Part shown: one piece after another, positions 16,027 to 24,609 of the stretch
Position numbering within the stretch: the stretch's first letter is position 1
Layout: the number at the start of each line of letters is the position of its first letter
Source of the DNA: Limnohabitans sp. 15K
GTDB taxonomy: Bacteria > Pseudomonadota > Gammaproteobacteria > Burkholderiales > Burkholderiaceae_C
Reading direction: 5' to 3'
Assembly: GCF_002778285.1 (NCBI RefSeq)
Contig: NZ_NESM01000001.1
Location: 452,529-516,528, forward strand
DNA: 64,000 nucleotides
Position numbers and translations under genes: made by a program
The notes under the pieces: generated by a model
Told to the model about the DNA's origin: nothing
Databases searched by the model: none
What the model saw: only the letters and a program-made list of their open reading frames with translations

Positions 16027-18274
16027 AACGCCGACCCAGCTGCAAAAACACGTTGTAACCGTTGCCCGAACCCCTTGCAGCGCCCAGATAAATATCGCCA
16101 ATTTTGCTGTCGACGGCCACAAACAAGGTGCCGCTGTAACGCCAGCGAATCGCGTCACCCTTGAACCAGGCGTCGCCCGCTTCAAGCACTGTTCCCACAT
16201 ACGTTCTTTGGTTGAATAGCCCGCCATCGGTCAAGCGGTACATGTAAGTGGTTTGCAAGTGCGCCAATTGGTCACCGGCCAACTGCCCCATGCGGTAGGC
16301 ACCCATGTTTTGAAAGCCCCCCAAAATCAACTGACTGGGCGAGCGGCAGTTGTTGCAATCGCGTGTAACGCGGTCTTGTGCGAGGTCCATGCCCAAGTTA
16401 AAAATGTGCGGCCCGACCGAATGGGCCCACTTGGCCGTCAAGCGTCCACCGCTGTAAATGGCACCACTCACCCCTTGCTCCAAGCTACCACCCCAAAAAT
16501 AACCCTGGGTCGGGAAACTCAAGGAGTCGAGCTGATCGACCTGAAACTGGGTTTTGAGGCCACTGTATTTCACCAAGTCGGTACTGGGCAACTGAGCGTC
16601 GTTCCAATCGATCGTGGTGTCAAAGCTTCTGCGGATCGCGCTGGCGGTGAGCCCCAGCTTGATGTTCGCCTTGCGCTCAAAATCATAGACCAGCTGGGCA
16701 TCCATGCTTTGAACCGTTTGGCTGAAATAGGCCAGTTTCTGATTGTTCTGCTCGTTCCTGAAAATCGCGCTGCGGTACAAAGGCAGGTAATTGCGGTCCC
16801 ATGAAGCCCCTGTCTCCACACTCCAACCGCGAGACAGGGGTTGGTGCAAGCGCGCCGCTAATTCCGACTGCGTGCCCAAACGCGCATCGAGCGAAAACTC
16901 CAACCCGGACGGGGTCAACCAGGGGCGACGGTAACCAGCACCCACCGTGAATTGCGTCACACCATCGACCTCGGTCGAAAAACCCAGAGTGGTCTTGAAA
17001 AAGTGGGGGCTGTAAGGCTTCTCACGCACTTTGACGATCAGTTTGTAGCGATCACCTTGCAGCTGCTCCAAGCTGTAGCTGACCATGTCAAAGTAACCAC
17101 TGGTGTAGAGCTCATCCATGTGGCGCTCAGCCAGCTGGGCCGAAAACTCTTGTTCCAGCATGGGCGACAGCATGGCCTGAATGTAGGTCTGTGACACATC
17201 CCTGTGACCTTGCGCTTCGATCGCCACGATGCGCTTTTCACGATGGTCAAACGACAAGGACCTCGCGCCTGTGGGCGTTGCTTGCCCTGCCCAAGCATTG
17301 CCCAAAGCCGCCAGCCGGGCTTGCACAGGCAGCAAAGCTTGTTGACCGCGCCGGACAATTTCGGCCGCGCGGTTGAAGTCGACAAAGCCGATGTCTTGCA
17401 CAGCAGGCTGCACCAGCACATCTTGGGGACGCAGCAACGCCAAGTTGCGCTTTTCGTTTTGACGAATCAGGATGTCCAGCATCCGGTTGGCCACCACCAG
17501 TGCATGGCTGGCTTCTGGCGTTTTATATTCCCCGTCTTGGGCACCCAAAAAAGAAGCCACGATGACATCAGCCCCCTCACGCAAGGCCACCTCGATCGGC
17601 AAATTGGCGACCAGTCCACCGTCGACATAAGTCTCTCCATCCACATCGACCGGGGCAAACACTGCTGGAGCCGCCATGCTGGCCCGAATGGCCAGGTGCA
17701 AAGCGCCCCGATCAAACACCTTCATCTCGCCGTCGCGGTAACGGGTGGCCACCGCACGAAAAGGAATTTTTAGATCATTGAAATCGACATCCGGCGGTAC
17801 ATGCACCGTCAAGGCCTGCAACAAAGCCAAGAATCGCTGCCCATCGCTGACGCCGCGGGCAAAGCTCACCCCGCCATCCTTGATGCCGAACTCGAGCTCA
17901 ACCGGGTATTTTTGCTGGTAGGCGCGGGTTCGTGAGGGCAACTCCAATCGGTTGAGTTGATCCAAAGCCACTTTGGAAGGGTCTAAGCTGCCGACCATGC
18001 GTTCGATGTCATCGGTAGACATGCCACTGGCGTACAAACCGCCGATCACAGCCCCCATGCTGGTGCCCACGATGCGGGCAATCGGAATCTGATCACGCTC
18101 CAATTGACGCAGCACGGCCAAATGTGCAAATCCTTTGGCTCCGCCTCCAGCCAAAACCACCACCACCTTGGGTGGCGAATCCACAGCCAGCGCAGGCCCA
18201 CCCCACAACCCGCCGACACAAGACAACAAAACTGCCAGCAACCATTGACGAGGGGTCATTTTAAAAATTGTCAT
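16016..18274 (-). CDS. Patatin-like phospholipase with POTRA and Omp85 barrel (type Vd autotransporter-like)
   Basis: 752 residues. A signal peptide (residues 1-30, cut after GPALA) precedes a patatin lipase domain with oxyanion loop GGGAKGFAHL (43-52), nucleophile elbow GTSMG (Ser 72) and catalytic Asp in DGGLVANLP (about 217). A POTRA-like part follows around 335-410, then an Omp85/BamA-type beta-barrel to the C-terminus. Such proteins place a patatin lipase on the cell surface. An ATG five codons later (MTPRQWLLA) is an alternative start. The region upstream is strongly AT-rich. Confidence 0.93.
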   Translation of the reverse strand: MTIFKMTPRQWLLAVLLSCVGGLWGGPALAVDSPPKVVVVLAGGGAKGFAHLAVLRQLERDQIPIARIVGTSMGAVIGGLYASGMSTDDIERMVGSLDPSKVALDQLNRLELPSRTRAYQQKYPVELEFGIKDGGVSFARGVSDGQRFLALLQALTVHVPPDVDFNDLKIPFRAVATRYRDGEMKVFDRGALHLAIRASMAAPAVFAPVDVDGETYVDGGLVANLPIEVALREGADVIVASFLGAQDGEYKTPEASHALVVANRMLDILIRQNEKRNLALLRPQDVLVQPAVQDIGFVDFNRAAEIVRRGQQALLPVQARLAALGNAWAGQATPTGARSLSFDHREKRIVAIEAQGHRDVSQTYIQAMLSPMLEQEFSAQLAERHMDELYTSGYFDMVSYSLEQLQGDRYKLIVKVREKPYSPHFFKTTLGFSTEVDGVTQFTVGAGYRRPWLTPSGLEFSLDARLGTQSELAARLHQPLSRGWSVETGASWDRNYLPLYRSAIFRNEQNNQKLAYFSQTVQSMDAQLVYDFERKANIKLGLTASAIRRSFDTTIDWNDAQLPSTDLVKYSGLKTQFQVDQLDSLSFPTQGYFWGGSLEQGVSGAIYSGGRLTAKWAHSVGPHIFNLGMDLAQDRVTRDCNNCRSPSQLILGGFQNMGAYRMGQLAGDQLAHLQTTYMYRLTDGGLFNQRTYVGTVLEAGDAWFKGDAIRWRYSGTLFVAVDSKIGDIYLGAARGSGNGYNVFLQLGRRFSY

Positions 18275-18558
18275 GTTTTAATTTATACGTTTAGTATTTA
18301 TTTTATTAAATTCAAAACCCTGAAATCACAATCACCACATTGAATGCCCGAGGACGATGACGCGGCTCCACCGAGAGATGATCACAACTGTCCCACCTGG
18401 GGAGGAAAGCGGTTTGGATAGGGCTATAATCGCAAGCTTTGCTGGCAAACCCCCGTCTGCCAAATACTAGTTCGTGACGGGGAACCGCCGAAACTGGCTT
18501 TCAAGGGCCCGATCTCCCTTGCTTGCGCAGCCGGCACATTTTTGGAAACTTTGATTCA
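18275..18558. other. Intergenic region between patatin gene and rpsU
   Basis: A 284-bp gap. The left 45 bases are very AT-rich and lead into the patatin gene. The right half carries the rpsU promoter (TATAAT at 18425-18430) and a GC-rich leader. I see no open frame or RNA gene with support in it. Confidence 0.7.
18425..18430 (+). promoter_or_regulatory. -10 element of the rpsU promoter
   Basis: A perfect TATAAT lies 129 bases before the rpsU start codon. No good -35 hexamer stands 16-18 bases upstream (best AGGAAA), so strength must come from elsewhere. A dyad in the leader, CCCCGTC (18451-18457) with GACGGGG (18476-18482), could form a hairpin in the untranslated RNA. Confidence 0.65.
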
Positions 18559-18771
18559 ATGACCACCATCCGCGTGAAAGAAAACGAGCCGTTTGACGTT
18601 GCACTGCGACGCTTCAAGCGCACCATCGAAAAACTCGGTCTGCTGACTGACTTGCGTGCCCGCGAGTTCTACGAAAAGCCAACGACCGAGCGCAAGCGCA
18701 AGAAGTCGGCTGCCGTCAAGCGCCACTACAAGCGTGTGCGCAGCATGCAGTTGCCCAAGAAGATGTATTGA
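18559..18771 (+). CDS. rpsU: 30S ribosomal protein S21
   Basis: Small basic ribosomal protein, 70 residues: [20 protein letters not shown] ... [20 protein letters not shown], ending in LPKKMY. This is a full-length S21, which takes part in mRNA selection at initiation. The frame has an earlier Met 12 codons upstream, but homologues begin at MTTIRV. Followed by an intrinsic terminator, then yqeY, a common pair in beta-proteobacteria. Confidence 0.97.
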   Translation: MTTIRVKENEPFDVALRRFKRTIEKLGLLTDLRAREFYEKPTTERKRKKSAAVKRHYKRVRSMQLPKKMY

Positions 18772-18805
18772 TCTTCGGTTTTGTATGACCTGCAAAGGTC
18801 TGCAA

Positions 18806-18846
18806 ACAAGCCCGCTGGAGGACGCTCAGGCGGGCTTTGTTGTTTC
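18806..18846 (+). terminator. Intrinsic terminator after rpsU
   Basis: AAGCCCGC (18808-18815) pairs with GCGGGCTT (18830-18837) across a 14-base loop and is followed by TGTTGTTTCT. Separates rpsU from yqeY, though partial read-through is possible. Confidence 0.85.
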
Positions 18847-18888
18847 TGATCCCCTCCACTTATTGAACACCCACCCCAGGAGCCCCTC

Positions 18889-19335
18889 ATGAGCCTGAAA
18901 GAACAAATCACCGAAGACATGAAAACAGCCATGCGCGCCAAAGACGCCGAACGTCTGGGCACCATCCGCTTGCTGCTGTCGGCCATGAAGCAAAAGGAAG
19001 TGGACGAGCGCATCGAGCTGGACGATGTGGCCGTGGTCGCCATCGTGGACAAGTTGATCAAGCAGCGCAAAGACTCGATTACTGCGTTTGAACAAGCCGC
19101 ACGCCAAGACTTGGCCGACAAAGAAAAGGCCGAAATGGCTGTTTTGGTGGGCTACCTGCCAGCACGCATGTCGGCCGCAGAGGTCACGGCAGCGGTGCAA
19201 GCCATCGTGGCCGACTTGGGCGCCAAAGGTCCGGGTGACATGGGCAAAGTGATGGGTGCCGTCAAGGCTCAGTTGGCGGGCAAGGCCGATATGGGTCAGG
19301 TGTCCGCTGCCGTCAAGGCTGCGCTGGCGGGCTGA
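18889..19335 (+). CDS. yqeY: GatB/YqeY domain-containing protein
   Basis: 148-residue stand-alone YqeY domain (MSLKEQITEDMKTAMRAKDA ... RLGTIRLLLSAMKQKEVDER ... GPGDMGKVMGAVKAQLAGKA). It is related to the C-terminal tRNA-binding part of GatB, but its cellular role is not settled. AGGAG lies 6-8 bases before the ATG. Follows rpsU. Confidence 0.95.
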   Translation: MSLKEQITEDMKTAMRAKDAERLGTIRLLLSAMKQKEVDERIELDDVAVVAIVDKLIKQRKDSITAFEQAARQDLADKEKAEMAVLVGYLPARMSAAEVTAAVQAIVADLGAKGPGDMGKVMGAVKAQLAGKADMGQVSAAVKAALAG

Positions 19336-19496
19336 ACCCGGGATTCAGACGGCAAGACTGAGGGCACTGTCACTCTGGCAGCCCGCTGGGTGAGCGGGTG
19401 GCGTAAAGGATGTCTGCAAACCGACTCAAGTTGAGAACCATGGCCAGCAGTCGTACACTGATTTGACCTGAACCTACAAAAATCAAGGCCGATTGA

Positions 19497-21113
19497 ATGA
19501 GCACCATGGACGCCCCTTGTGACATCGTCATTGTCGGAGCTGGCTCAGCTGGCTGTACCCTGGCTGCCCGATTGAGCGAAGACCCGAACCTGCAGGTCAC
19601 CTTGATCGAGGCTGGCACGCCCTCCAAATACCCATGGCTCAGCATTCCCATCGGTTACTTCAAAACCGTCGGCAACCCGGCACACGATTGGCAATTTGAA
19701 ACACAGCCCGAAGCCGGCATGGCCGATCGGCGATTGCCTTGGCCCCGAGGCAAGGGCCCAGGTGGCTCCAGTCTGATCAATGGCATGCTGTATTTGCGTG
19801 GCCACCAACAGGACTATGACTGTTGGCAAGCCCTGGGCAACCCGGGCTGGTCCTGGGCCGATGTGTTGCCCTATTTCCAGCGCTCGATGAATACCGACCG
19901 AGCCTATCCCGGTGACGGCCAAGAGGGGCCTTTGTGGGTTTCTGAAGTGCCCCATGATCCGCTGTCCGATGCGTTTGTCGCGGCCGCTGGTCATTGCGGC
20001 ATTAGGCCTACCGCCGACTTCAATGGCGGTGACAACTCGGGCGCCGGCTACTTTCGCATGAACACGCGCCACGGCCAACGCATGAGCACCGAGCGGGCCT
20101 ATTTGCGGCGCGCCATGCAACGCCCCAACTTACAGGTCATCAGTGGGGCGCAGGTCACCCGCATCCTGATGCAGGGGACACGGGCAGAAGGTGTGAGCTG
20201 GATTCAAAACGGGCACAGCCACACCCTGCATGCCCGGCATGAAGTGGTGCTTTGCGCAGGCGCCATCCAGTCACCGCAACTCTTGCAGCTGTCCGGCATT
20301 GGTCCAAGCACCTTGCTTGCCAAGCACCAAATTGCACCGGTCGTCGATTTGCCAGGCGTAGGTGAAAACCTGCAAGACCATTTGCAGGTGCGTCCGTCCT
20401 TTCGCTGCGAAGGGGTGGAAACATTGAACGATGTGGCCAACAGCCGTTGGCGAAGTGCCCGTGACTTCCTGCTTTACCAGCTCACCCGCTCGGGGCCTCT
20501 GGCCACCGGGGTTTACCGGGCCGGCGCGTTCTTGTCACTGGACAATGCACAGCAGCCCCACTGGCCCAATGTGCAGATCCATTTCGGTCTGGTCAGCTTT
20601 GACCGCCCCCACCAACCGCCTCACCCTTTTCCGGGCATCACCTTGTCGGCCTGCATTTTGCGGCCGGAAAGCCGGGGGTGTATCCAGCTGCGCAGCGCCG
20701 ATCCCTTGGCTGCACCCGAGATCCAGGCCAATTACCTGAGCGCCGAAAACGACCAGCGCCTGGCCGTGCAGATGGTGCGAAAAATGCGCGAGATCGCCAG
20801 CCAGGCACCGTTGTCCGATTTCATCGTGCAAGAGCATGAACCCGGTGCAGCAAGCCAAAGTGAGGCCGATCTGCTCGATTGGGTGCGCCGCCGCGCTGGC
20901 AGCATTTTTCACCCGGTGGGCACCTGCGCCATGGGCCCAGAAAGCGACCCAATGTCGGTGGTCGATGCCCGACTTCGGGTGCACGGTGTGCAAGGTTTGC
21001 GTGTGGTGGATGGCGCGGTCATGCCGCGCATCGTGTCAGGCAACACCAATGCGCCCATCATCATGTTGGCCGAGAAAGCCGCTGACCTGATCCGCGCGGA
21101 CCTGCGGGCTTAA
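19497..21113 (+). CDS. GMC-family FAD oxidoreductase (choline dehydrogenase-like)
   Basis: Alcohol or sugar dehydrogenase of the glucose-methanol-choline family, 538 residues. ADP-binding [20 protein letters not shown] (residues 10-29), signature 1 [17 protein letters not shown] near 87, signature 2 [15 protein letters not shown] near 256, and the C-terminal catalytic His in HPVGTCAMG with [18 protein letters not shown]. Substrate is not predictable. It stands alone, with 161 bp of gene-free sequence upstream, and its stop overlaps the stop of the convergent MarR gene. Confidence 0.93.
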   Translation: MSTMDAPCDIVIVGAGSAGCTLAARLSEDPNLQVTLIEAGTPSKYPWLSIPIGYFKTVGNPAHDWQFETQPEAGMADRRLPWPRGKGPGGSSLINGMLYLRGHQQDYDCWQALGNPGWSWADVLPYFQRSMNTDRAYPGDGQEGPLWVSEVPHDPLSDAFVAAAGHCGIRPTADFNGGDNSGAGYFRMNTRHGQRMSTERAYLRRAMQRPNLQVISGAQVTRILMQGTRAEGVSWIQNGHSHTLHARHEVVLCAGAIQSPQLLQLSGIGPSTLLAKHQIAPVVDLPGVGENLQDHLQVRPSFRCEGVETLNDVANSRWRSARDFLLYQLTRSGPLATGVYRAGAFLSLDNAQQPHWPNVQIHFGLVSFDRPHQPPHPFPGITLSACILRPESRGCIQLRSADPLAAPEIQANYLSAENDQRLAVQMVRKMREIASQAPLSDFIVQEHEPGAASQSEADLLDWVRRRAGSIFHPVGTCAMGPESDPMSVVDARLRVHGVQGLRVVDGAVMPRIVSGNTNAPIIMLAEKAADLIRADLRA

Positions 21114-21682
21114 TCGGCCAAGGACGTTGATTTCCAATGGGCGCGGCTGCCACCCAGCCTGCGCCCAGTGGCACCTTCGGGTTTGTGCCTTTGCGCCACG
21201 GCCGATGCCCGCGCACGCAGGCTGTGCATGGCACGGGCCAGCGCCTCACATTCTTCGGTGCTCAGGTCTTGCATGACCTCGCAGTGCACCTGAACCACGC
21301 GGGGAAAGATTTGACGGTACAACTGCATGCCGGCCTCTTTCAGCAAGACCCTCGCCTTACGGCCGTCTCCAGGCACGGGCTGGCGGTCCACCAAGCCCTT
21401 GACCATCAAGCCACGCAGGGTTTTAGAAGCTTGGGATCGGTCCACCGTGGTGCGGGCCGCCAAAGCCGAAGGTGACATGCCCCCGAGTTCGGCCAACATC
21501 GCCACAAACTGCCACTCCTCGCGGGTTATGCCGTACTCGTTTTCGCAGATGCGGGTCACCAATGAGCCGCTGATCCCCAGGAACTCGTGCAGCTGAAAAT
21601 TGAGCAGATCGAAGATCGACTGCGGGTTTTCAAAATGGGGCAGCGGATCGGGGGCCGCCAGGGATGACTTGGGAAAACCCAT
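21110..21682 (-). CDS. MarR-family transcriptional regulator
   Basis: 190 residues with a central winged helix: NEYGITREEWQFVAMLAELG, then recognition helix SPSALAARTTVDRSQASKTL and wing RGLMVKGLVDRQPVPGDGRK. The start MGFPKSSLAAP is chosen because the frame continues far upstream only as antisense of the aminotransferase gene. Divergent from the aminotransferase-transporter operon, with a perfect dyad between the two starts, so it probably controls that operon and itself. C-terminus after about 165 is poorly structured. Confidence 0.88.
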   Translation of the reverse strand: MGFPKSSLAAPDPLPHFENPQSIFDLLNFQLHEFLGISGSLVTRICENEYGITREEWQFVAMLAELGGMSPSALAARTTVDRSQASKTLRGLMVKGLVDRQPVPGDGRKARVLLKEAGMQLYRQIFPRVVQVHCEVMQDLSTEECEALARAMHSLRARASAVAQRHKPEGATGRRLGGSRAHWKSTSLAD

Positions 21683-21718
21683 GGTTTCAACAACCTGTCT
21701 ACGGGAAAGACCTGAGGA

Positions 21719-21737
21719 TAATGGATTTTTTCCATTA
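21719..21737. promoter_or_regulatory. Palindromic operator, probably for the divergent MarR
   Basis: TAATGGA-TTTTT-TCCATTA is a perfect dyad with 7-bp arms and a 5-bp spacer, in the 81-bp gap between the MarR and aminotransferase start codons. Size and symmetry fit MarR operators; binding is inferred from position. Confidence 0.7.
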
Positions 21738-21763
21738 CCCCCTTGATGCCTATGCTGAGGGCT

Positions 21764-23125
21764 ATGAATTCCAACAGCATCGACATCCGCAGTGCCAACG
21801 CGCAGCACATGTACCATCCCATGATCGACCCCAAGGCGGTGCAGGCTTCGCCGCCCCTGATCATTGACCGGGGTGAAGGCGTCTATGTTTACGACATTGA
21901 CGGCAAGCGCTACCTGGACACCGTGGCTTCGCTGTGGAACGTGAACGTGGGGCACAACCGCCCCGAGGTCATCAACGCCATTAAGGCGCAGCTGGACAAA
22001 CTGGCTTACTACTCCACCTTTCAAAACACCTCCAACCCGCCCGCCATCGAACTGTCGGCCCGGCTGATGCGCATGTTCGCGCCGGAAAAAATGAACAAGG
22101 TGTTCTTTTCCTCCGGTGGCTCGGACGCGGTCGAGACCGCGCTCAAACTGGCGCGCCAATACTGGAAGCTGAACGGCCAGCCCGATCGTCACCAGTTCAT
22201 CTCGCTCAAATGGGGCTACCACGGGGTGCATTTTGGTGGCGCGTCCATCAACGGCAACCCGATGTTCCGCAGCGCCTACGAGCCCCTGATGCCGGGCTGC
22301 CACTTGGCCGAAACGCCCTACACCTACCGCAACCCCTGGAACGAAACTGACCCGGCAAAGCTCGCTCAGCTGTGCCTTGACCAATTGGCCCAGCTGATCG
22401 CGCAAGTTGGGGCGCACAACATCGCCGCCCTGGTGGCCGAGCCGGTGCAAGGCGCTGGTGGCGTGATCGTGCCGCACGACAGCTACTGGCCAGGTCTGAG
22501 GCAACTGCTCGACCAGCACGGCATCTTGCTCATCAGCGACGAGATCGTGACCGGCTTTGGTCGCATCGGCGCCATGTGCGGCGCCCGCGCTTGGGGCGTG
22601 GCCCCGGACATCATGGCCATGGCCAAGGGCATCAATTCGGGCTATGTGCCTTTGGGCGCCACCCTCATCAACGAACGTGTGGCCAGCGCCTGGAACCAGC
22701 CCGGCGTGCCCGCTGCGCTGATGCACGGCTACACCTATTCAGGCCATGCGCTGGCGTGCGCTGCGGCCAACGCGAATCTGGACATTGTGGCCAGCGAAGA
22801 CCTGCCCGGCAACGCCAGCCGCGTGGGGGCTTACATGCAAGACAAGCTGCAAGAGTTGATGCGTTACGCCCATGTGGGCGAAGTGCGCGGCAAAGGCCTG
22901 ATGGCCGCCGTCGAACTGGTGACCGACAAAGCCAGCAAGGCCATGCTGGTGCCGCCTTCGGCCTACATCCAGACCCTGGTCGGCACAGCCCGCCACGAAG
23001 GCGCCATCATCCGCGTGCAAGGCAACCGGCTGATCCTGTCGCCACCCCTGGTCTTCACCCGAGAGAACGTCGACGAATCTCTCAGGGTTTTACACCTTGC
23101 GTTCTCAGCGGCCGAAAAAGTTTAA
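21764..23125 (+). CDS. Class III omega-aminotransferase, PLP-dependent
   Basis: 453-residue transaminase of the omega-amino acid/amine:pyruvate type. PLP-site features: FSSGGSDAVETALKLARQYW near 110, Asp in LLISDEIVTGFGRIGAMC near 255, and Schiff-base Lys in AMAKGINSGYVPLGATL near 287. Start is the ATG before AATTCC, preceded by GAGGG; in-frame ATGs 4 and 6 codons upstream are possible. First gene of the transporter/deacetylase/peptidase operon. Likely amino donors are diamines, taurine-like or beta-amino compounds, but the sequence alone does not decide. Confidence 0.93.
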   Translation: MNSNSIDIRSANAQHMYHPMIDPKAVQASPPLIIDRGEGVYVYDIDGKRYLDTVASLWNVNVGHNRPEVINAIKAQLDKLAYYSTFQNTSNPPAIELSARLMRMFAPEKMNKVFFSSGGSDAVETALKLARQYWKLNGQPDRHQFISLKWGYHGVHFGGASINGNPMFRSAYEPLMPGCHLAETPYTYRNPWNETDPAKLAQLCLDQLAQLIAQVGAHNIAALVAEPVQGAGGVIVPHDSYWPGLRQLLDQHGILLISDEIVTGFGRIGAMCGARAWGVAPDIMAMAKGINSGYVPLGATLINERVASAWNQPGVPAALMHGYTYSGHALACAAANANLDIVASEDLPGNASRVGAYMQDKLQELMRYAHVGEVRGKGLMAAVELVTDKASKAMLVPPSAYIQTLVGTARHEGAIIRVQGNRLILSPPLVFTRENVDESLRVLHLAFSAAEKV

Positions 23126-23165
23126 TGCCCCCATCCCCATTGCCCTCAACTGACTGGAGACAACC

Positions 23166-24122
23166 ATGACCCATCGCATCCGACTGATCACCCTCGCAGC
23201 CATGGCCCTTGCCGTCGCCCTGCCCGCCATGGCGCAAGACAAATGGCCCAGCAAGCCCATCGAGATCATCTACCCCTACCCACCGGGCAACGACATGGAC
23301 GTGGTGACGCGATTGCTGGCCGAAGGCATGAGCAAGCGCTTGGGCGTGCCGGTGCAAGTGATCAACAAGCCCGGCGGCGGCGGCGTGGTGGGCTTTGCCG
23401 AAATGACCCGCGCCAAACCCGATGGCTACACCATCGGCACCTGGACACCCGGCCCTGGCATTTCGCAAATCGTTGCGGGCAACACCCCCTACAAAATGGC
23501 CGACTACCAAGCCGTGGGCGGCATGTTGATCAACGACTTCGTGTTGGCTGCACGTGGCGACATTCCGGCCAACAACCTGAAAGAGTTTGCCGCTTGGGCC
23601 AAAAAATCGGGCAAACCGGTCACCATCGGCAGTTATGCACCTGCGGCCGTGCCCGCCTTGATTGCGGCCAAGATCGCCAAAAAAGACGGCTGGGCTTACA
23701 AAGTCGTGGCTTTCCCCAACCCCACCGCCAAAGAGCTGGTGGCAGGGGACGCCGATGTGACTACGGCAGGCGCAGAGGGCGCCGTCTCTTACGCCAAAGC
23801 AGGTCAGATCAAAATCCTGTCGGCCTGGGGGCCCTCTCGCAACCCAGTGTTTCCCAACGTGGCCACGCCCGCAGAAGAAGGCTATGGCGAAATCTATTCT
23901 TGGGGCGGCATGGCTGCACCAGCCGGTGTCCCCAAAGACATTGTCAACAAGTTGTCTGCGGTGATGATGGAGGCTCTCAAAGATAAACCCGTGCAAGACC
24001 AATTCAAGAAGGCAGGCATCCCAGGGCTGCCTATGACGGCCGATCAAATGACCAAGCGAGTGGCTGATGACACCAAATGGATCGCCGAGTTGATGGCCGA
24101 GCTGGGTTTTGCCAAAAAGTGA
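23166..24122 (+). CDS. Bug-family (TctC-type) substrate-binding protein
   Basis: Periplasmic receptor of a tripartite tricarboxylate-type transporter, 318 residues. Signal peptide MTHRIRLITLAAMALAVALP with cleavage near AMAQ-D. The mature start WPSKPIEIIYPYPPGNDMD and VINKPGGGGVVGFAEMTRAK are the family hallmarks. GGAGA lies before the ATG. Bug proteins bind carboxylates, amides and amino acids; here the neighbours point to a nitrogenous compound. Overlaps the next gene by GTGA. Confidence 0.95.
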   Translation: MTHRIRLITLAAMALAVALPAMAQDKWPSKPIEIIYPYPPGNDMDVVTRLLAEGMSKRLGVPVQVINKPGGGGVVGFAEMTRAKPDGYTIGTWTPGPGISQIVAGNTPYKMADYQAVGGMLINDFVLAARGDIPANNLKEFAAWAKKSGKPVTIGSYAPAAVPALIAAKIAKKDGWAYKVVAFPNPTAKELVAGDADVTTAGAEGAVSYAKAGQIKILSAWGPSRNPVFPNVATPAEEGYGEIYSWGGMAAPAGVPKDIVNKLSAVMMEALKDKPVQDQFKKAGIPGLPMTADQMTKRVADDTKWIAELMAELGFAKK

Positions 24123-24607
24123 ACTCTGCATCCGACAATTTGACGTGGTCATGGGACAAGGGGCTGGTCTTGCTCCTGTCCTTGGTTGCAGCCGCGGTGC
24201 TGATGGCCACACCTCAGCTGATCACGCCCTACCCAGCACAAGCCGCCTGGTTTGAATCGGCGGCTTTTTTCCCGCGCGTGACTTTGGGTTTGGCCTGCAT
24301 GGCGGGCTTGTTCGAGTTGTACCAACGCAGAAATGCGCTGGAGCTGGCCGACTCGGATGAACTCGACTCCAGCGCCGCCAACATCAGGCAGGCTTTGGGC
24401 ATGCTGGCCTTGTTTGGCCTGTACATGCTGGCAGTGCCATGGATGGGCTACCTGTCGAGCACCTGGCTCTTTTTGACGGCCAGCGGGGCCTGGCTGGGCC
24501 TGAGCCGGCGCGCCACGCTGGGCCTGAGTGTGCTGCTCTCTTTGGGCATGTGGGTGGTGTTTGTCAAAGTGCTGAAGGTTTACTTCGGCCATGGCTGGTT
24601 GATCTGA
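24119..24607 (+). CDS. TctB-family small permease subunit
   Basis: 162 residues with four predicted membrane segments (around DKGLVLLLSLVAAAVL, FFPRVTLGLACMAGL, ALGMLALFGLYMLAV and LGLSVLLSLGMWVVF). It fits the small membrane subunit of the tripartite tricarboxylate transporter. The start is taken as the GTG that overlaps the binding-protein stop (GTGA); an ATG 14 codons upstream lies inside the previous gene in another frame. Followed after 2 bp by the large subunit. Confidence 0.88.
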   Translation: MNSASDNLTWSWDKGLVLLLSLVAAAVLMATPQLITPYPAQAAWFESAAFFPRVTLGLACMAGLFELYQRRNALELADSDELDSSAANIRQALGMLALFGLYMLAVPWMGYLSSTWLFLTASGAWLGLSRRATLGLSVLLSLGMWVVFVKVLKVYFGHGWLI

Positions 24608-24609
24608 TC

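Noticed and set aside
19336..19496. Possible small gene before the GMC oxidoreductase
   Set aside because: A 93-codon minus-strand frame overlaps the start of the GMC gene and has no RBS or motif; I see nothing convincing in the 161-bp gap.
21110..22726. An apparent 538-residue fusion ending in a MarR domain
   Set aside because: The first 347 codons are antisense to the aminotransferase and have no homology-like features; only the last 190 residues form the MarR protein.
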